A stretch of 64,000 bases of DNA from Otis tarda (GCA_026413225.1 CM048552.1:195933553-195997552); one strand, 5' to 3'. Positions 1 to 14,110 are shown, counted from the stretch's first letter. Translations and numbers: made by a program. The notes: generated from the letters alone by a model not told the origin.

Positions 1-3000
1 ACATGGTCCAAACTTACTGCTTTAATTAAACGAAAGAAAAGCCAAAGTTCTAAAAATTGCTTACATGAATCAATAAAGTTCTTCATATCTGTAGCATACA
101 TACAAGTCAAAGTAAGCTAAATCTATTTTGCTAACAAAAATTAATTTGCTATCAACTTCAAACCCTAATGACTAATAGCTGCAGTAAAACCATAGAATTT
201 GTTCCTTTTTTTCATATACTGTAATTTTTCCCACTACTGCAAAAACCAGGGAGATCTGATAGCTTTCAAAGATCTGTTAATCTTACCTCTTGGAAAACTG
301 TGATACTCTAGTAGTAGCTTCTCCGTATTTGGAAGATTCTTGTGAATATATAAACATTCAGCATTCCATATTCCTAGTTTAGCCTTTTTATGTGCAACTT
401 GTTATTCATATTATCTTTTTTTCCTCTGAAGTTTAAAGTGAAAAAAAAAATCAAAACTGATACACATTGCCCTTCAAAAGGGCAAATGAAACACGGCAAC
501 TGACCCAACCTCAGCATTTTTCAGGTTTTCGATACATTTTCTGAAATACTGACTTTTAAAGATTTTAGAAATCTTGAAATGTAATGAATTGAGAAGTACA
601 TTTCCCATGCAACTTTGTTATAATGTTCAGAATTAAAAGCCAAGACCATATCATCAAAATAACATGGGCTGGGCTCCAGTTTAACCTTTCTGGGTCTTGC
701 TCTAACAGCATGCTGTTAGAATGATAAAGCGTCAAGAAGTCCTGCAGGTGTCTATGGAGCTCTGTAAGGATGCAACAATCTGTTCACATGTTATTAATTA
801 CAGGATGGGTCTCTAAGTTAGTTTATCAGGTAGGTTAACTGCCAACAGCAACCATCACAAAAACTCACCTCTCAAATCCCTTCTTTCATGTAGAGATTAA
901 GAGTAGCTGAAAATCTGAAAATTATTTTGTATTACAAGTAGGTAAATTGAACTAGAGAAAACTTACACGTATCAGAAATGAAATGAAAAACTGTATATAG
1001 TTTTAAATGGCAAAAATTAGTGTTAGCTATGTTATCTATCTACAGTCATCATCATTCTGCTGTGAGTGAAATTCCTTATAATGAACTCATTTCAAGGTAG
1101 CAATGCTTCTATATAAATCTTGTTCCTCTGGAAAGAAGAAAGAAGACTCAGAATTGTCATCAGTTGTTCATAGTTAAAATGCCACCCTGTACCTTTTTGA
1201 AATCAGTGCTATTTCCCACGACCCTGATGTTGAAGTGAATTAACAACATCTTATTTTATTCCCATGTCACAAAGTGTCCCACATCTCCTGGGTTCTCACA
1301 ATGAGGCCCAAAAATGATGCAGAAAGTTTTTTTTTTTTTAATAGAAAATGAAATTATCAAAGATAACTAAAGAGGGGCTAAAATGAAGCAGAGAACTTAA
1401 CTGAACCAGAAGAACAAGCTGGGAAGTTGGGCTGATTATATTTAACCTGGATTGCTCATCACTTTCTGTCAAAGAAAAAAACCAATATTATCATGCTGAT
1501 GAGGAAAAGATTAAAAAAACCAACCAAACAAAACCAAACCAAAGACAAACAAGCACAGCATTATTCCTACCTCTGCAAAGGGAGGTTGTTTTTTTTTTCT
1601 ACTGGTTCTGTGCTTTATTTCTTTTTGGGCTTACTGAGAAGAAGCACCTGTGCCACTGGCATTTTTCTTGAGTGGAGGAAAGTGACCTGCATGTCAGAGT
1701 CCTCTACCCCGTGATTCAGTGCCCTTTCTGTTACACTGATTGGAATTTGAAACAGGTAATTGGGATTTTTCTACAGTTTAAAACTTTTATAAACACAGAT
1801 ACACCATGGAGGTGTGCCTACGTGATGACTTCCTGCAGCATGTATTTGCCATCCTGTATTTATAGGAAAGGAATAGTGCAGTCAGGTGTTAAAAATGAGT
1901 AGCCCTAGGCAGTATGCTAATTTTTCTATATATTCTGTGGAAATGCCGGTGTAGCTGTGAACACCAGTTACATCACATCAGGAGCAGAGGAACTCTGCTG
2001 GACTTGCTATTTCCTCTGTGGCAGAGGATATTTTTTTATGTATTGTGGTCTATTGCTAAACAAGATGCTTCTTCTAAAAGATGTTTCTTTGTGTTTTGTT
2101 TCTGCTATTTAGATTTTCATGGACAGTATAGACAAATTTAGGAGGTGGGGGAAAGGTCTGTGGAGTTATGTCTGCATGCATTTGCTTCAATAATTAGTTT
2201 GGCTTTCAAGAACTGTGAGCAGGATGCTGCCTGCTCCTAGAGACTGGATCAGTGACAAATCAGCTGTTTAATTTCACTAGACTAGTATAAAGTGTTTCTT
2301 GTGCTACTTAAGTACTTCTGTAAGAAAATGCAAACTGAAATCTAGAAACATTTTTTTAAAGGAAAAGATGTGTTGTGCTAGTCATCAGACACTGATGTAC
2401 CTAATAAAAAAGAAAATGCAAATATATATAATAATTAAATATTAAAATAGAATCTAGAGACAAATGGCTTTTTTTAACCCGTGCACACCACATATTCCTC
2501 ATTGCATGGGGAGCAGACTTGAAGTCAATGCTGAGTAAGTACATATTTTCCTAGGAAATAAATTCTCACTCCATGTCAGAGTTTGTTCCTTGTTTTCACA
2601 TCTCTGCTTAAAAGTTATGCAGTCACTTGTCTCTACCAGCAGCTGAGCTGTTAATACATCCCAGTGTCTCTGCTCTACTAACTGAAGATCTGGGAGCAAG
2701 GCAGAAATTTTGCTAGCAAGGAAACTCATACACTAGAAGACATCTGTGCCTCCTTTTCCTGCTGCAGAGAGGAACAGAGCTTTGCTCCTAGAGGGAGGTG
2801 GCCTTCTCCAGATCCTTTATAGCCCCTAGGTGGACCACTTTCAGATAACACAGAAGTCAAGAAATTAATCTGTTCCCTACAGAGGCTTCGGGTTTATCTT
2901 CTTGGTTGCAGACCTAACAATCTTAACATCAGCATTTGCACAGGTTTCCTGCCAGGAGCTATGGAATACTATGCTGACTCCTCAAAAAAATATTTGCTTG

Positions 3001-3001
3001 C
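1..3001. other. Unassigned AT-rich DNA
   Basis: I see no gene, recognisable repeat or RNA here. Open frames around 1493-2141 and 2499-2729 are short, low in complexity and lack any domain I recognise, so I treat them as chance. There are short A and T runs, for example near 1326-1340 and 1588-1600, but no clear microsatellite. The stretch could be intergenic or intronic. Confidence 0.6.
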
Positions 3002-3006
3002 CAAAG

Positions 3007-4119
3007 TGTTGTAGCTTAGCGCCACTTGGGACCAAGCTACGCAGCCTCTCACTCACTCTCCTATCTGAGGGAATAGGGAGAGATAATATAACAAAAAGCT
3101 CGAGGTTTGAGATAAGGACAGGGAGAGATCATTCAAGTTGCCATTACAGGCAAAACAGACTTGACTTGGGGAACACTGTTTCAATTTATTATTAATAAAA
3201 CCAAAGTAGGATAATGAGAGAGAAGAAAAACAACTTATCCCACCCCTCCCCTCTTGCTGGGCTTAACTTCATTTCAAATTATTTCCACCTCCTTCCCCCT
3301 CCCCACCAGCACAGTGGGGAAGAGGGAATGAGGGTTACTGTCAGTTCATCACTTGTCGCTTTACGCCACTCCTTCCTCCTCAGGGGAGGAACTCCTCACA
3401 TTCCTCCCCTGCTCCATCATGGGGTCCCTCCCACGGGCCACAGTCCTTTGTGAACTGCTCCAGCATGGAGCAGTCATTTTTCTACAGGGTGCAGTCCCTC
3501 AGGAATTGGCTGCCCCAGCGGGCCCTCCATGGGCCACAGCCTCCTTCAGGCATCCACCTGCCCTGGCATGGGGTCCTCCATGGGCTGCAGGTGGATCTCT
3601 GCTCCTCCGTGTGCCTCCATGGGCTGCAGGGGGACAGCCTGCTCCACCACAGGCTGCAGAGGCATCTCTTCCAGGAGCAGCATTATTCCTCCCCCTTCTT
3701 CACTGACCTTGACATCTGCAGCTGTTCCTCTCGAAGAAATTCTTCACAACATGCATGCAGATGCCTCTCAGGTTCTCTTCACATCTCATCTCCTCTCCAT
3801 TTCTTGCAGCCGGGCTGGGCCGAGTCGGGCCCAGTTGGCCGCCCGGTGGGAGGCCAGAGGGTGAGGGCCACAAGGCTCGTGACTCCCCCTCTCTGCCTGT
3901 CCTTCTGCTTCTTGACACCTTTTTTTTTTTTTTTTTTTTCCTCCCCCTTCTTAAATACATTCTCACAGAGGCATTATCACTGTAACCAGTTGTCTCAGTC
4001 CTGGCCAGCAGTGGGTCCACCCTAGACCCAGCCCAGTCCACCAGACAAAGGGAAAACTTCCAGCAGAACTTCTTGCAGAAGCTGCTACTGCAGTCCCCAC
4101 CACTACATGAACCAACACA
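3007..4119 (+). mobile_element. Solo LTR of an avian endogenous retrovirus family (older copy)
   Basis: The element begins TGTTGTAGCTTAGC and ends CCAACACA. It aligns throughout with the LTRs at 30395, 53232 and 55261: same opening block, same 'gagataaggacaggga' block, and the same middle rich in 'ctgctcc...catgggctgcag' units. There is a T run of about 21 bases at 3919-3939. The flanks are CAAAG (3002-3006) and TAAAG (4120-4124), a 5-bp target duplication with one mismatch, which suits an older insertion. No retroviral internal sequence lies beside it, so it is presumably a solo LTR left by recombination. Strand is by convention (TGT.GTAG end first). True transcription direction is unknown. 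Class (ERVL-like or ERV1-like) is inferred only from the 5-bp duplication. Confidence 0.8.
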
Positions 4120-4124
4120 TAAAG

Positions 4125-7100
4125 GATGTGACCTGGAGTTTTAAATGGATTTAAAACAAAGTGAAAGTGACACAAAGCAGGAGGGATTCATGTGATAAAA
4201 TGCAAGTGGCTACAGCTGAGCTAGTCACAGTGGTCCTTCATTGTCAGAGGAGAGAAATGGACCTGTCTGAGCTGGAGTGATCTAAAAACCTTTAGTTCTT
4301 CCTCAAGATTTTAAGGGATCTGAAAGCGAACAGCTCAGAAGTAGTGTGTATGTTGTAGTAATCTAAAGTTAGGCAACGTGAATGTCACCCATTCTGTCCC
4401 ACCTACATCAGCTTCTAGTCTGCTCACCACAAACTTGGGCGTCTCAGCCTTTCTGAGCTGATGGCTGTTGCTGTGACAGAGAAGCCTCTCAAAATCCTTC
4501 CCTTTTATAGTTGTCATTGGGAGTTAACAGCTTTTCTTCTTTGAAGCAACTCAGTCATAAAAAAAAAAAACAACTATGTCTCCATCTGGACAGATGAGGC
4601 ATTTTCCAATTAACAGAGTCTCAATTTTTTCATCCAAGAACTTTTATCTGCATCATAGTTTTATTTCCTCCTTGGTCTCTTCTACAAATCCTCTAGATGC
4701 AGCTCCATTGTAAATTTGCTAGTTTTCTACTATAAAAAGCACATAGATGGGTAATACAACATTAATGAAAGACAATACTGAGATTTCCCACTCATGGTTA
4801 TCCATGAGCCAGAAAAGTTCCATACTTGTTAGCAAATATATTTTATATTTTTGATTGAGTAGTCTATAGCATAATTAATTCTGAGCAATTTAAACTCTGA
4901 ATATACCATTGTACCTAACATATTTTTCTTTCTTATCACCTTTCCAATTATCTTTGTATACTTTATACTAAAGAAATTTTTTTAGTGTACCTGCCTTACT
5001 AGTTCACCTCATGCATTTTCAACCACTGGGAGCAATTACTGATATTAAAGTTATTAGAGAGTGTGTGCAATATGTGTGATAATGATCTCAACATTTTTAC
5101 CACTTTTAAAATAAAAAAGCCAACATCATAAACCTGTTAAATTTGCTTCTCTTTTATGTTTGTTTGCAAACTATTACAAGCAGCTGTTTTAAAATCTCTT
5201 TAGTCCTATAGTTTTTGGCCTACTTGTTATCCACCATTTTTAATATTATGTTAGTTTATCTCACATTATTTCTCTCCATTATTGAAAATAATCCTGGCAG
5301 CACTAAATAATAATTGGTAACTAGGAAAATCTTTCTCATGACTTAGGACACAAAGTTTTCTTTTTAGTATCTTTGCTTAGATAAAAGGAGAAGAATCTTA
5401 ATTTATTTTCTCTGATGTCCATTTGTTTGGCAGTTTTTATAAACATTCCCATAAGCAGCAGTGCACATGGTCTTGTCACCATCTTCCCTTTTTACAGGTT
5501 TTATTTGGAGAGGCTTCTTGGAGGTGATGTTCCACAAACTTGATGTAATGTCACTTCTCAGAGTTTTTATATGTATATATTTGAGCTCCATTGCCTTTGA
5601 CAGCTTGTGACTCAAGTCCTGCTTCATTCTAGCAAATATCTCTGTGTTTTCTCCCAACCAGGGCAATGCAGAAAACATCAGAAAACATGTGCCTCTGAAG
5701 ATAATGCTTTCAGAGAATGGAGTGGTGGGAGAACAGAGGATCTGTCTTCCTTCGAGTGGAGCTCTCCTTTTAGCTTATGAAACTGTTAATTTGGCATAGA
5801 AATTGCTCATTAACAGTGAAAAATAACTTGATATCAAGTATTTTTAAAATCTTATATATTACTTTTATTTCCATAGTACTTAGGAACTGTATCCATAAAC
5901 AGACACCTGCATACAACAAGCCCTGTACAAATACAGATTTAAAAAAAAAATCTCTGCCTCCACCCCCGAATTTCTATGTCAGCATGAAAGGAAGGGCAAC
6001 AGGTGGGTACCAACAAAGGGATAGTACCAAAACATTGAGGCTCTGCTGCTCAGCAGCATAGACTTCAACAGAAGTCTAAGTGCATTGGCAGTCTAAATCA
6101 TATAAAGCACTTTTAGTGTATAAACATCACAGTAAAGGGAGGATTTGATGGAGAATAAGGAGGTGGTTTTGTGGCTTTTTATGTGGATCTCCTTCCAAGT
6201 ATGGTGGGTAGAGGAGGAGAAAGCAAGACACTTGACTTGCAAAAGGCTCTCATCAGTTTAAAAGATGTTGGTCAGCCCAAGGCCCTTCTGCCTCCGACAC
6301 TGGGTCAATAGGGGTAGGATTTTTTTCCACCTACCTCCATCTGACTAACACATAGACATGCCATCTATCCTAGTCACTCAGGCTCCATGAATAATCAGGG
6401 TAGAGAAGCAAATGTATCCCCTCCCAAATCAGCCATCTGCAATGGATGAGTGGTATCACTTGTTCTGCAGGGGTGCCTGCCTCCTGCCCTCGATGCCCTT
6501 GACAGAGCTGAGCTAACAACCTTACACATCTAACTGCTAGACAGATAGAAATAGGGTGTTTGGCCTATGGATGGGATTTCTTTTGTCTTGGTTTAGCAAT
6601 TTACCAATTAGGCTGTTCAACTTGCTTTTGAATACTTTAACTTTAAAATTATTTAAACAGCCAGATGGTTGCTCTTTATACTAAGGCTTTTAGTGTGCAT
6701 ATCTGTGAAGGTGTACAAAAAGAAATCAAGGGTTTCAGAGGCTTGCCTGAAAGGTCTGCTAGTTTTCATAACAGATATTTGAACCTCAAACTCAAAGCGT
6801 ATTATATGGATATATTATACAGGTTAGGGAATATTGTTCCTATCGGAATTATAACAGCAATGAACTATTCAGTGAATTTATGCTCTAGATTTGAGATGTT
6901 TAATGCCAGATAATAAGGGTAATCTAGAATGAAATATTTTTCAAAACAAATCAGACAGGCTTTCACATTTGACAATATTGTATGTCTAGAGCTTTTTTTT
7001 CATACAGGAGTGATATAAATATATCAGCCTGTACAATGAAATATTTTAAGTATGGTCTAAGACACATAAATAGCGGCAGAGTTTGCTAAAGCATGTGTAA

Positions 7101-8715
7101 ATCAGATAGTTCGGGGTAAAAGCATATTGAGGGTTTAACAGGAATTTTTCTGTTCTTGATCAGAAAGGACAAATCTTTTTGAAGGCAGGTGTTTTACTGA
7201 TCTGTCATTTCTTAAGTACCAATAGGGAGAAAGATGCCACTTGCTCTGATCCATCTGCTGACATAAACAATATAAACCAAATTTTGTATTGTTATTTGAG
7301 AAAAGACATATATATTTAACTGGACATTTTGAATGAAGAGATTAAATACTTTTATCATGTTATGTTGAGCTGACCTAGATTTTCCTCTGGGCTTGGTCCA
7401 CTCTGGTGTGACAGTACTAGTCTCTGCCATTTGCACCTAATTCTTAGCAACCCAGTCCCAGAACAGCATATAGCTGCTGGGAGAGCACAACTCTCTTCTC
7501 CAGGAGCACTGAGAGACTGGGTGAAGCAGAAGCTTTCTCCATGATGTCTCTGTCCTTGATGATGTGTTGTGTTTCTTTCAGCACAGACAAAATGCACTTG
7601 CTAATCTAGACAAAACTTGTGAAGGACATGTGCTATTTGAATTGTGTTCTTGTGCTGCACTCATGCCTCATTTCATTTGTACTGGTTAATTTAAGATATT
7701 ATACTTGGAAAAGGGAGAAAGCAACTGAATTTCCAAGTCAAGCAAGACAAAGACAGTCTTAGGCAGAGGGTAATTCTTCAGCTGCATTTTGCAACTAAAC
7801 AGTGCTTCCTATGCTGCAAAGTTATATTTATGGTCTCTTCTATAATCTTTCTTAAATAACACAGAATTTGGATAAATTTACTGATGTTCCTGGACTACCT
7901 GAAGCTACTGATAAGGAAAGATAAAATGAATGTATTTGTGTGTTTCAAAATATCTTAATCAAATCAACTCTGCAAAGATTTTGCTTCTCAGGACAACACC
8001 ACTCGAACAGAACAACTGTTCCAGGGAGAAGAAAATAATTTTTCACACTTTATCCTTGTTGATACTTCAATTCTATTACAGTGGCAGTTACTAATTGCTA
8101 AATAATACAAGTCACTTGTCAGAAGTTTCTATTAGCATGTTATTGTCTCTGCTGAAAAAGGGAGACTAGCTTAGCACTTCAGTTACAGGACTAGGCAGAA
8201 TTTCATACACAAAAACATCAACATGCACAGCACAAAGTTTTCTTCTAAGGCCAGATAGGTATGGGAATTTTCTTTTTGACTTAATGTGAAGTAGCATCAG
8301 AATCAAGATACAAAGTCTGCAGTGCTGAAACATTAGCTATAAAGTTATCAAATTCATGAATTACAGATATTTCTTTCCTTATATTTCAAATTAATTTCAA
8401 GAGAGTTTTTGTTTGCTTTTTAGAAAATATTCACTCATGCAACAAAAGCTCTCCACTCTCTTGTATTAACTGGTTACTAGATGAAATTAGTGTTTGAAAT
8501 AATATTTGTTGTCAGACTCATAGTACACAATATTATGTTAGAAGCAGCATGTCATTAAGGTTTTTCCCTTAACAGTAATGAAAGTTTTTAGCAATCATGA
8601 AGTCATAATAAAAACACTTATCTGTGCTATTTTTTTGACAAGTGTGAAGTTTTCTACTTTTTTTTTTCCCCATTTTGTAAACATTCAGTTACTCTGATCA
8701 AAAAAATCTGTCTGC
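4125..8715. other. Unassigned AT-rich DNA
   Basis: No gene is supported. A slightly more GC-rich patch at about 6250-6540 has no family I recognise. Minus-strand frames at 5403-5678 and 7212-7597 are short and without domains. This is probably single-copy non-coding DNA with very old repeat debris. Confidence 0.55.
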
Positions 8716-8719
8716 GGCA

Positions 8720-8800
8720 CTAGAAAGACACAGTCCTGCTCTGAAGAGTTTATAGTCTAAAAGGCAGAAGACTGCAAAAAGGATTAAAGCACACAGGTAT
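8720..8800 (+). repeat. Possible CORE-SINE/MIR-like relic of sauropsid type
   Basis: The text 'gacacagtcctgctctgaag' followed by 'agtttatagtctaaaaggca' resembles a common SINE-like segment in birds, turtles and crocodilians. In that segment 'acagtccctgcc' is followed by 'gaagagcttacagtctaa'. The fragment is short and diverged, and the identification is from memory of the family pattern, not from a search. Confidence 0.4.
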
Positions 8801-9729
8801 CTGTGTGATTAAGGCTATGGTTCACATCTTTGATGATGTTATCCTCTGTAGATTCCTAACTAGCCATTAGTTTTTCTTGGTTTTTTATCTATCTTGAATC
8901 TTTTTGACTGCATCTCTAATTTACCTGTTTGTTCTCTACTTCTAACATAGACTTATTCTCCACTGTGTATCCCCAGCTTTCCATCTCCCTCAACATCCAT
9001 CTTCCCTACCTTGTCTTGGCTTTTGAACAAAAAAAAAGTAACAAAACAAAAATGCAGTCAGAAAGAGACTACAACACCAACCTTGGCTCTGAATGTGGAA
9101 AATATTTTATCTAATAATCCAAAGTAATCTCTTCATATGCCATGAAGAACATATGACTTTGCTTTGGGGCAAAAGATACAGGAAGTAGAAAGGGACTTTC
9201 CATAACGATGGAGATTGTTCATAGTCCCAAGGTTAGGTTATACGATTCATTTCCCAGAGACCAAAAGATCTGAAGTTTCCTCCTGGTATGCACGTCTGCA
9301 GGAGCAGATGACAGGCTGGCCATCTGATAGTGAGATTACTGCAATATCGTGATAAACTGCTTCTGTTCCCAAGTCTGAATGAGAGACAGCTCTCAGAAAT
9401 GCAAATCCCCCCAGAAATCACGAGCTTCATACACAGGAGGTTTTATACTTTTTACTGTCATTTTTTGTCTGATCTTTATTCAATATACAAATGTATACAA
9501 GCTTTTATTTTTACATTACAGACAAGTTTTTTTTTTTCATCAGCTCAGCAACCCAGCTGGAATAGATTTTCTAGATATTTCAGCAACCAGCAGCTCTCAT
9601 TCCTCTGTTCACTGACTGATAGAAGAGCTTAGCACTGAAGATAAGATATCCTTAGTCATTGCAGACAGTTCTCTCCCCTTGCAGGCAAACAGGACGCAGA
9701 AATCCCCTTCATAAACTTATTTAATTCAT
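8801..9729. other. Unassigned DNA
   Basis: Nothing here is identified beyond short open frames (8929-9114 plus; 9233-9632 on both strands) that show no domain and look random. Confidence 0.5.
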
Positions 9730-11440
9730 TTCTAAACATGTGAAAATGTTTTGTCCCCTTTATTCTTTCTGGAAAGTTGTTCCAGAGAGGTCTGAGGATA
9801 GCTTTGTTTCAGTAGCTTCAAGATACTCGTGTCCAGTTTATTACCCCTAGTTGTTCTTGTGCAAGCATTGTTCTTTAGCATAAACAGTTTTACTCACTCT
9901 TAGCACTTAACCCAGCATATATTTATAAGCAGCCATATACGTTTTTAGCCTGCATTTTGCCAGGCCAAACAAGCAGAGCCTTTCACACTTTTGTCTAATC
10001 ACAGCGGTGCTATTAGGCACCTTTTCCAAATCAGAAGTCACTCTTCTTGAGCACTGGTGACAAGCGTTACATGCCATACTGAGGATGAGGTGTCACAAGC
10101 ACCTTCTACAACAGCACTGATGCTGCACTACCTGTACATCTGATACTGCCTAGTGTTGTATTTTGGTTTTTCATACTGATAGCTCATTGTTACCTCCCCT
10201 CATGATCATTTCCATTCATTATCTTCTAACTTGCAGTACAGGTTCCTCTTACTTGTCTCCAAATCCTGAATTCATCCCAGCCAATTAGTTTTCTTAGGGC
10301 TGTGTTCTCCTCATGTAGATCATGAAGAGATGTAAGCACTTCAAGCGAGAGTTCAGAACAGAATTGCCCTCTGAAGATGCCTCTTTCTGTCTCTTTTTAT
10401 TGGCTGCTGGACAACAGACTTCTTACGTAGCTGAAGTGAAGTGCCTGAGTTAAAGGTGATCGATACAGATCTGAGTATATGGCACCTGGTCTGTTCCCTG
10501 TGATCCTTGTCCTTAGGGTCTGCAAGTTGCTGCTCTAAGTGGTGAAGATCCCCCTCGGTATCAACTGGGTATCTTTTATGTCACTAGCAAATTTGTTAGT
10601 GCAAGATGTGTCAATTTTATTCATGGAAACATTAAAAATTATAAGGCTGAGATCTAATCCACAGCAAAGTCTGCAAGAAATCTGTTTGCATACTCCCTTT
10701 CAACACATACCTACTGCAGCCTGCTTTTAACCTATCTTATTAATGTCCTCCAGTTTTTTGTCGTGCAGTGACCCAGATCCCATTTATCTGTCTTCTTACG
10801 TATGGGTATTACTTTTAGTATTCTCCACACATCTGGGACATCGCCCTCCAGACAATGGACGTGGAACACCGGGCTACCTGGAGAGCACTTTCCAGTGCTG
10901 TGGGCAGCAGTCTATCAGGTGTTTATTTCAGAAGGACTTGCCGAACAGCTGCTCCATGCACCACCATGTCGGCTGTGCCAATCATCCACAGAACAATTCC
11001 TTATAACAAAGTTAAGACCTGCAGTAAAGGCAAAAAGTCGTCATTCTGTAAGTGCACAAAACAAATCAGTAGAAACAAACTACCTATGCCCTGGGTTTCC
11101 TTTTTGTTAAACATGGTAAACATTTGTTAAACAAAGTAAACAATACAGTGTTAGAAAAACCTTGCTGCAGAATCTGCAAGTTGATATGGCAGTTCTTCCA
11201 AAGCTTTGGAAGATAGCTATCTTCGGTCAAAATTCACTAAGGTCTTGGGGTTTTGCTTCCACTGTAGTTGAGATAATTTCCATTCCCATTATCTGTCTCA
11301 CTTTTGCCCCCAAATTCAACATCATTATCTGTATTGACAAGTGAAGCAAGTGCTTATTTAGTTTTGAGGACCTTCCAAGATTGTCTTTAATCTTGACCTT
11401 CTCAACAAATCTCTTTTTTCCTTGCTTTATTTTAAATAAA
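9730..11440 (-). mobile_element. Ancient CR1/L3-type LINE relic, ORF2 3' part
   Basis: Several blocks in the right order match the 3' half of a CR1/L3-clade LINE read on the minus strand. At 9770-9900 'gttgttccagagaggtctga' and 'ttacccctagttgttcttgt' match the C-terminal and 3' region. At 10075-10140 'actgaggatgaggtgtcaca' is the classic diverged CR1 block. At 10575-10660 'cactagcaaatttgttagtg' matches the region after the RT FADD box. At 10795-10850 the 'acatctgggacatcg' block matches the segment upstream of the RT core. A weaker match lies near 11330-11400. The sequence is heavily decayed with no open frame, so the insertion is much older than the CR1 cluster at 36-58 kb. Boundaries are approximate. 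Confidence 0.65.
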
Positions 11441-13019
11441 GTGGTTGAGAAATGTTTGCTACTCTTTCAAATAACCTTTGAAAGCTCTGACAGAGCTTGA
11501 CTTGCTGTCCTCTTGAACTCTTGAAATATGACTGTTTATTCTAGCATTTCAGTGGGAGGTGAATGCTAACCTCTCTTGTGAATATCTAGGTCCAGGAGTG
11601 AGTTCCAAGCTCATAAAAATTCTAATCTGAATCCTTAAGTATTTTCAAAAGCATGCAAGAAATGAAGAAGGTTAATTACCAGTGACTTTCATGTAAGTCA
11701 TTTAGATATTTTTGAAATTTTTATTCAGGGTGTAAAAAGTGTCACTCACGTAATCTGAATCTTTTGTAGTTAACTCATTTTGTATACAATGAAGAACTAC
11801 TCTTTTATACTGTCTTTATTTTCAAGTATAAGAAGTCTAAAATTTTTCAGGAACAGCTTTCCATGTGTTCTTAAGATCAGTATCATTTTTGCTGCACATG
11901 TTCCTTATTTACCATTTCACGCTTTTGTTTTGAGTTAATACAAAAATTACAGCATATCAGCTTGTAACATTTTCTCTTGCTGGTTTATCTAAAAATTATC
12001 AGCTTTTGTTTTATTACAAATTAGTAGAAATTATCATATTTTAGAATCAAGAACTGAAAAGATCAAAGCTGCCTACTGAATCTTTTTGGAATTTGCACTA
12101 ACAATTATAAGGCTGTTCCTTGAAACTAGTTTGAGGCATTTTTTAAAATGAGATAGTATTTCATGATTCTACTTCCTGGATTATTACTGGGGAACCAGCT
12201 GCAAATGTCCTGTCACTTTTAATATAGACAATATTTTTTACTTCTTTCATATATAACCACTGGCAGTAAATTGGAGATTTAAAATACTTTTTAAAATGAG
12301 GTTTCATGGTATTTCTCATTGAGTATATACACTATGATGATTCTGACAGTTGGATAAACACTAAATAGACTTTTTCCTAAAATACAATAACTTTATAGAA
12401 ATTAGAAATTGAGAATCTGACATAGTCTCAAGGTTATATAAAGACAAAGCAATTAAATACCAAAACTGTGTACATACAGGAAAGACTGCCTGTCTCTATT
12501 CTTTAGACACAACCTGCATGTACTGGGATGGAGAGCACAGAGGACTGTTCTGCCGGTACCAACACACATGCAGGTACTACAGATGCTGAGGCATTTCCCT
12601 CATGGCAGGAGCAAGTCACTGCAGTTTGCGTCACTGATCCTCCATTCATTGGTGTAGAATAAGAGTGACACAGAAGAGAAAAATATTAGTTTGACAGCTT
12701 CCATCTTGTCTGGGAGCCAAACTTGGGACTGGAATGGTTATTTTATTAAAAAGTAGTAATTTCTGCTCAAGTAGAGAAAAGAAGTTTCCTGTGCAGATCT
12801 TTTATTTGGCGTTATGTGAATATGACATATGAGAAAGCTGGCCTGTGCTGCCTTTGAGAGGTGCTTTGTCATTCCCAAGCCATGGGACATGGTCTGTGTG
12901 TGATCATACTCCTAACACTTCAGTCTACTTGGTGTGTTTGTCTGGCACATGACAGGAGAGGTTGTCCTTGCTTTGGCTATCCTGTAGTTCTTCTGCTGTG
13001 ACAACATCGACTCTTTTTA
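11441..13019. other. Unassigned AT-rich DNA
   Basis: No gene or clear repeat is visible. Short poly-A/T tracts only. Confidence 0.55.
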
Positions 13020-14110
13020 AACGCACCCTACCCTAAGCGGTCTGCATCACACTGTGTGGTGGCACTGGTGTGCTCCACACATTGGGGAGCGAGTTTGTCA
13101 GACCAATCCCTCACCCCTCACTGAGGTCCTTCTGCCTCCTGCTGCACCTGTGGGCCAGTGCCTGGGTTTGCTTGGACTGGGGTTGTTTGAACCTTCTGCA
13201 TCTCACAGCATGTGGCAGAGATGGGCAACAACCTCCTGCTACATTGAGCCTGGAGTCAGGGATCTCACTCCACTCCTGGTAGGAAAGTGAGAGGCCCCTA
13301 CTTGTGTGCTCCTCTTTACCCTTCCTGAACTCCCAGATGTCAGTCAAGGCCATGACCATGGCCCAACTCCACTTTACCCAAACAGATGCAGTTTTGATAG
13401 AGGGTCACGAGTGACTGTTCTCTCTATCGGTGTAGGCCAGCCAGGCATATCCTCTAATCTAAATCTTGCCTTCTTACTACAAAGAGGCCACATTCCTAGA
13501 TCCATGTGAATATCTGGCAATTGCCCAGCAGCACCAGAACAACTCCTTCTGAGGCCCCATTTCGTTGGTCGAGAAGGTCACCGTGGTCCTGCACTGCCCA
13601 GTCGCTCTCACTGATTCACCTACTCAGATTAAGATAAGAAAAACTCTTATTGGCTCGGATGTAACCAATGTATACGAGGCCAAATCTCTCTTTTAACTGT
13701 AATTGTAGTATTTTGCCAGGCGCAGTAGCCTGGAGCAACAGGGAAGTAGGGATGGCAAGCAAAATACACCATGATTCCAGGTTATCTTCCATATTAGGGA
13801 GGTCAGCTCTGGAAGGCTTGTCCTACCTACCCCAAACATGCCACGGCATCAATAGCTGACAGACAGTAACTCGCCATCTGCACACATTAAGCACAAGTAT
13901 CGACTCAGCAGTTCCAAATGACACAACATATCTTGATGGGGAAACCTGGTAGCAAAACAGCTTTAAACGGAAAGTGATTACTGGAGGCTCGATCCTTTGT
14001 CTTATGTGTGTAGGGTACGATGTCTTGTGCCTCAGTGGCTTTGTAGCCAGGATGCTCAAGGAACCTCAGCAAGTATTATTATCCAGTCACTGAGTCACAT
14101 TTGGCTACCT
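13020..14110. other. Unassigned moderately GC- and CpG-bearing block
   Basis: This stretch has noticeably more G+C and more CpG than its neighbours and no recognisable coding domain. Open frames at 13054-13290, 13306-13509, 13668-13859 and 13823-14059 are in conflicting frames and strands. The last part (14039-14073) resembles 41756-41789 in the same orientation. That suggests an old dispersed repeat, perhaps LTR-derived. The identity is not established. Confidence 0.4.
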
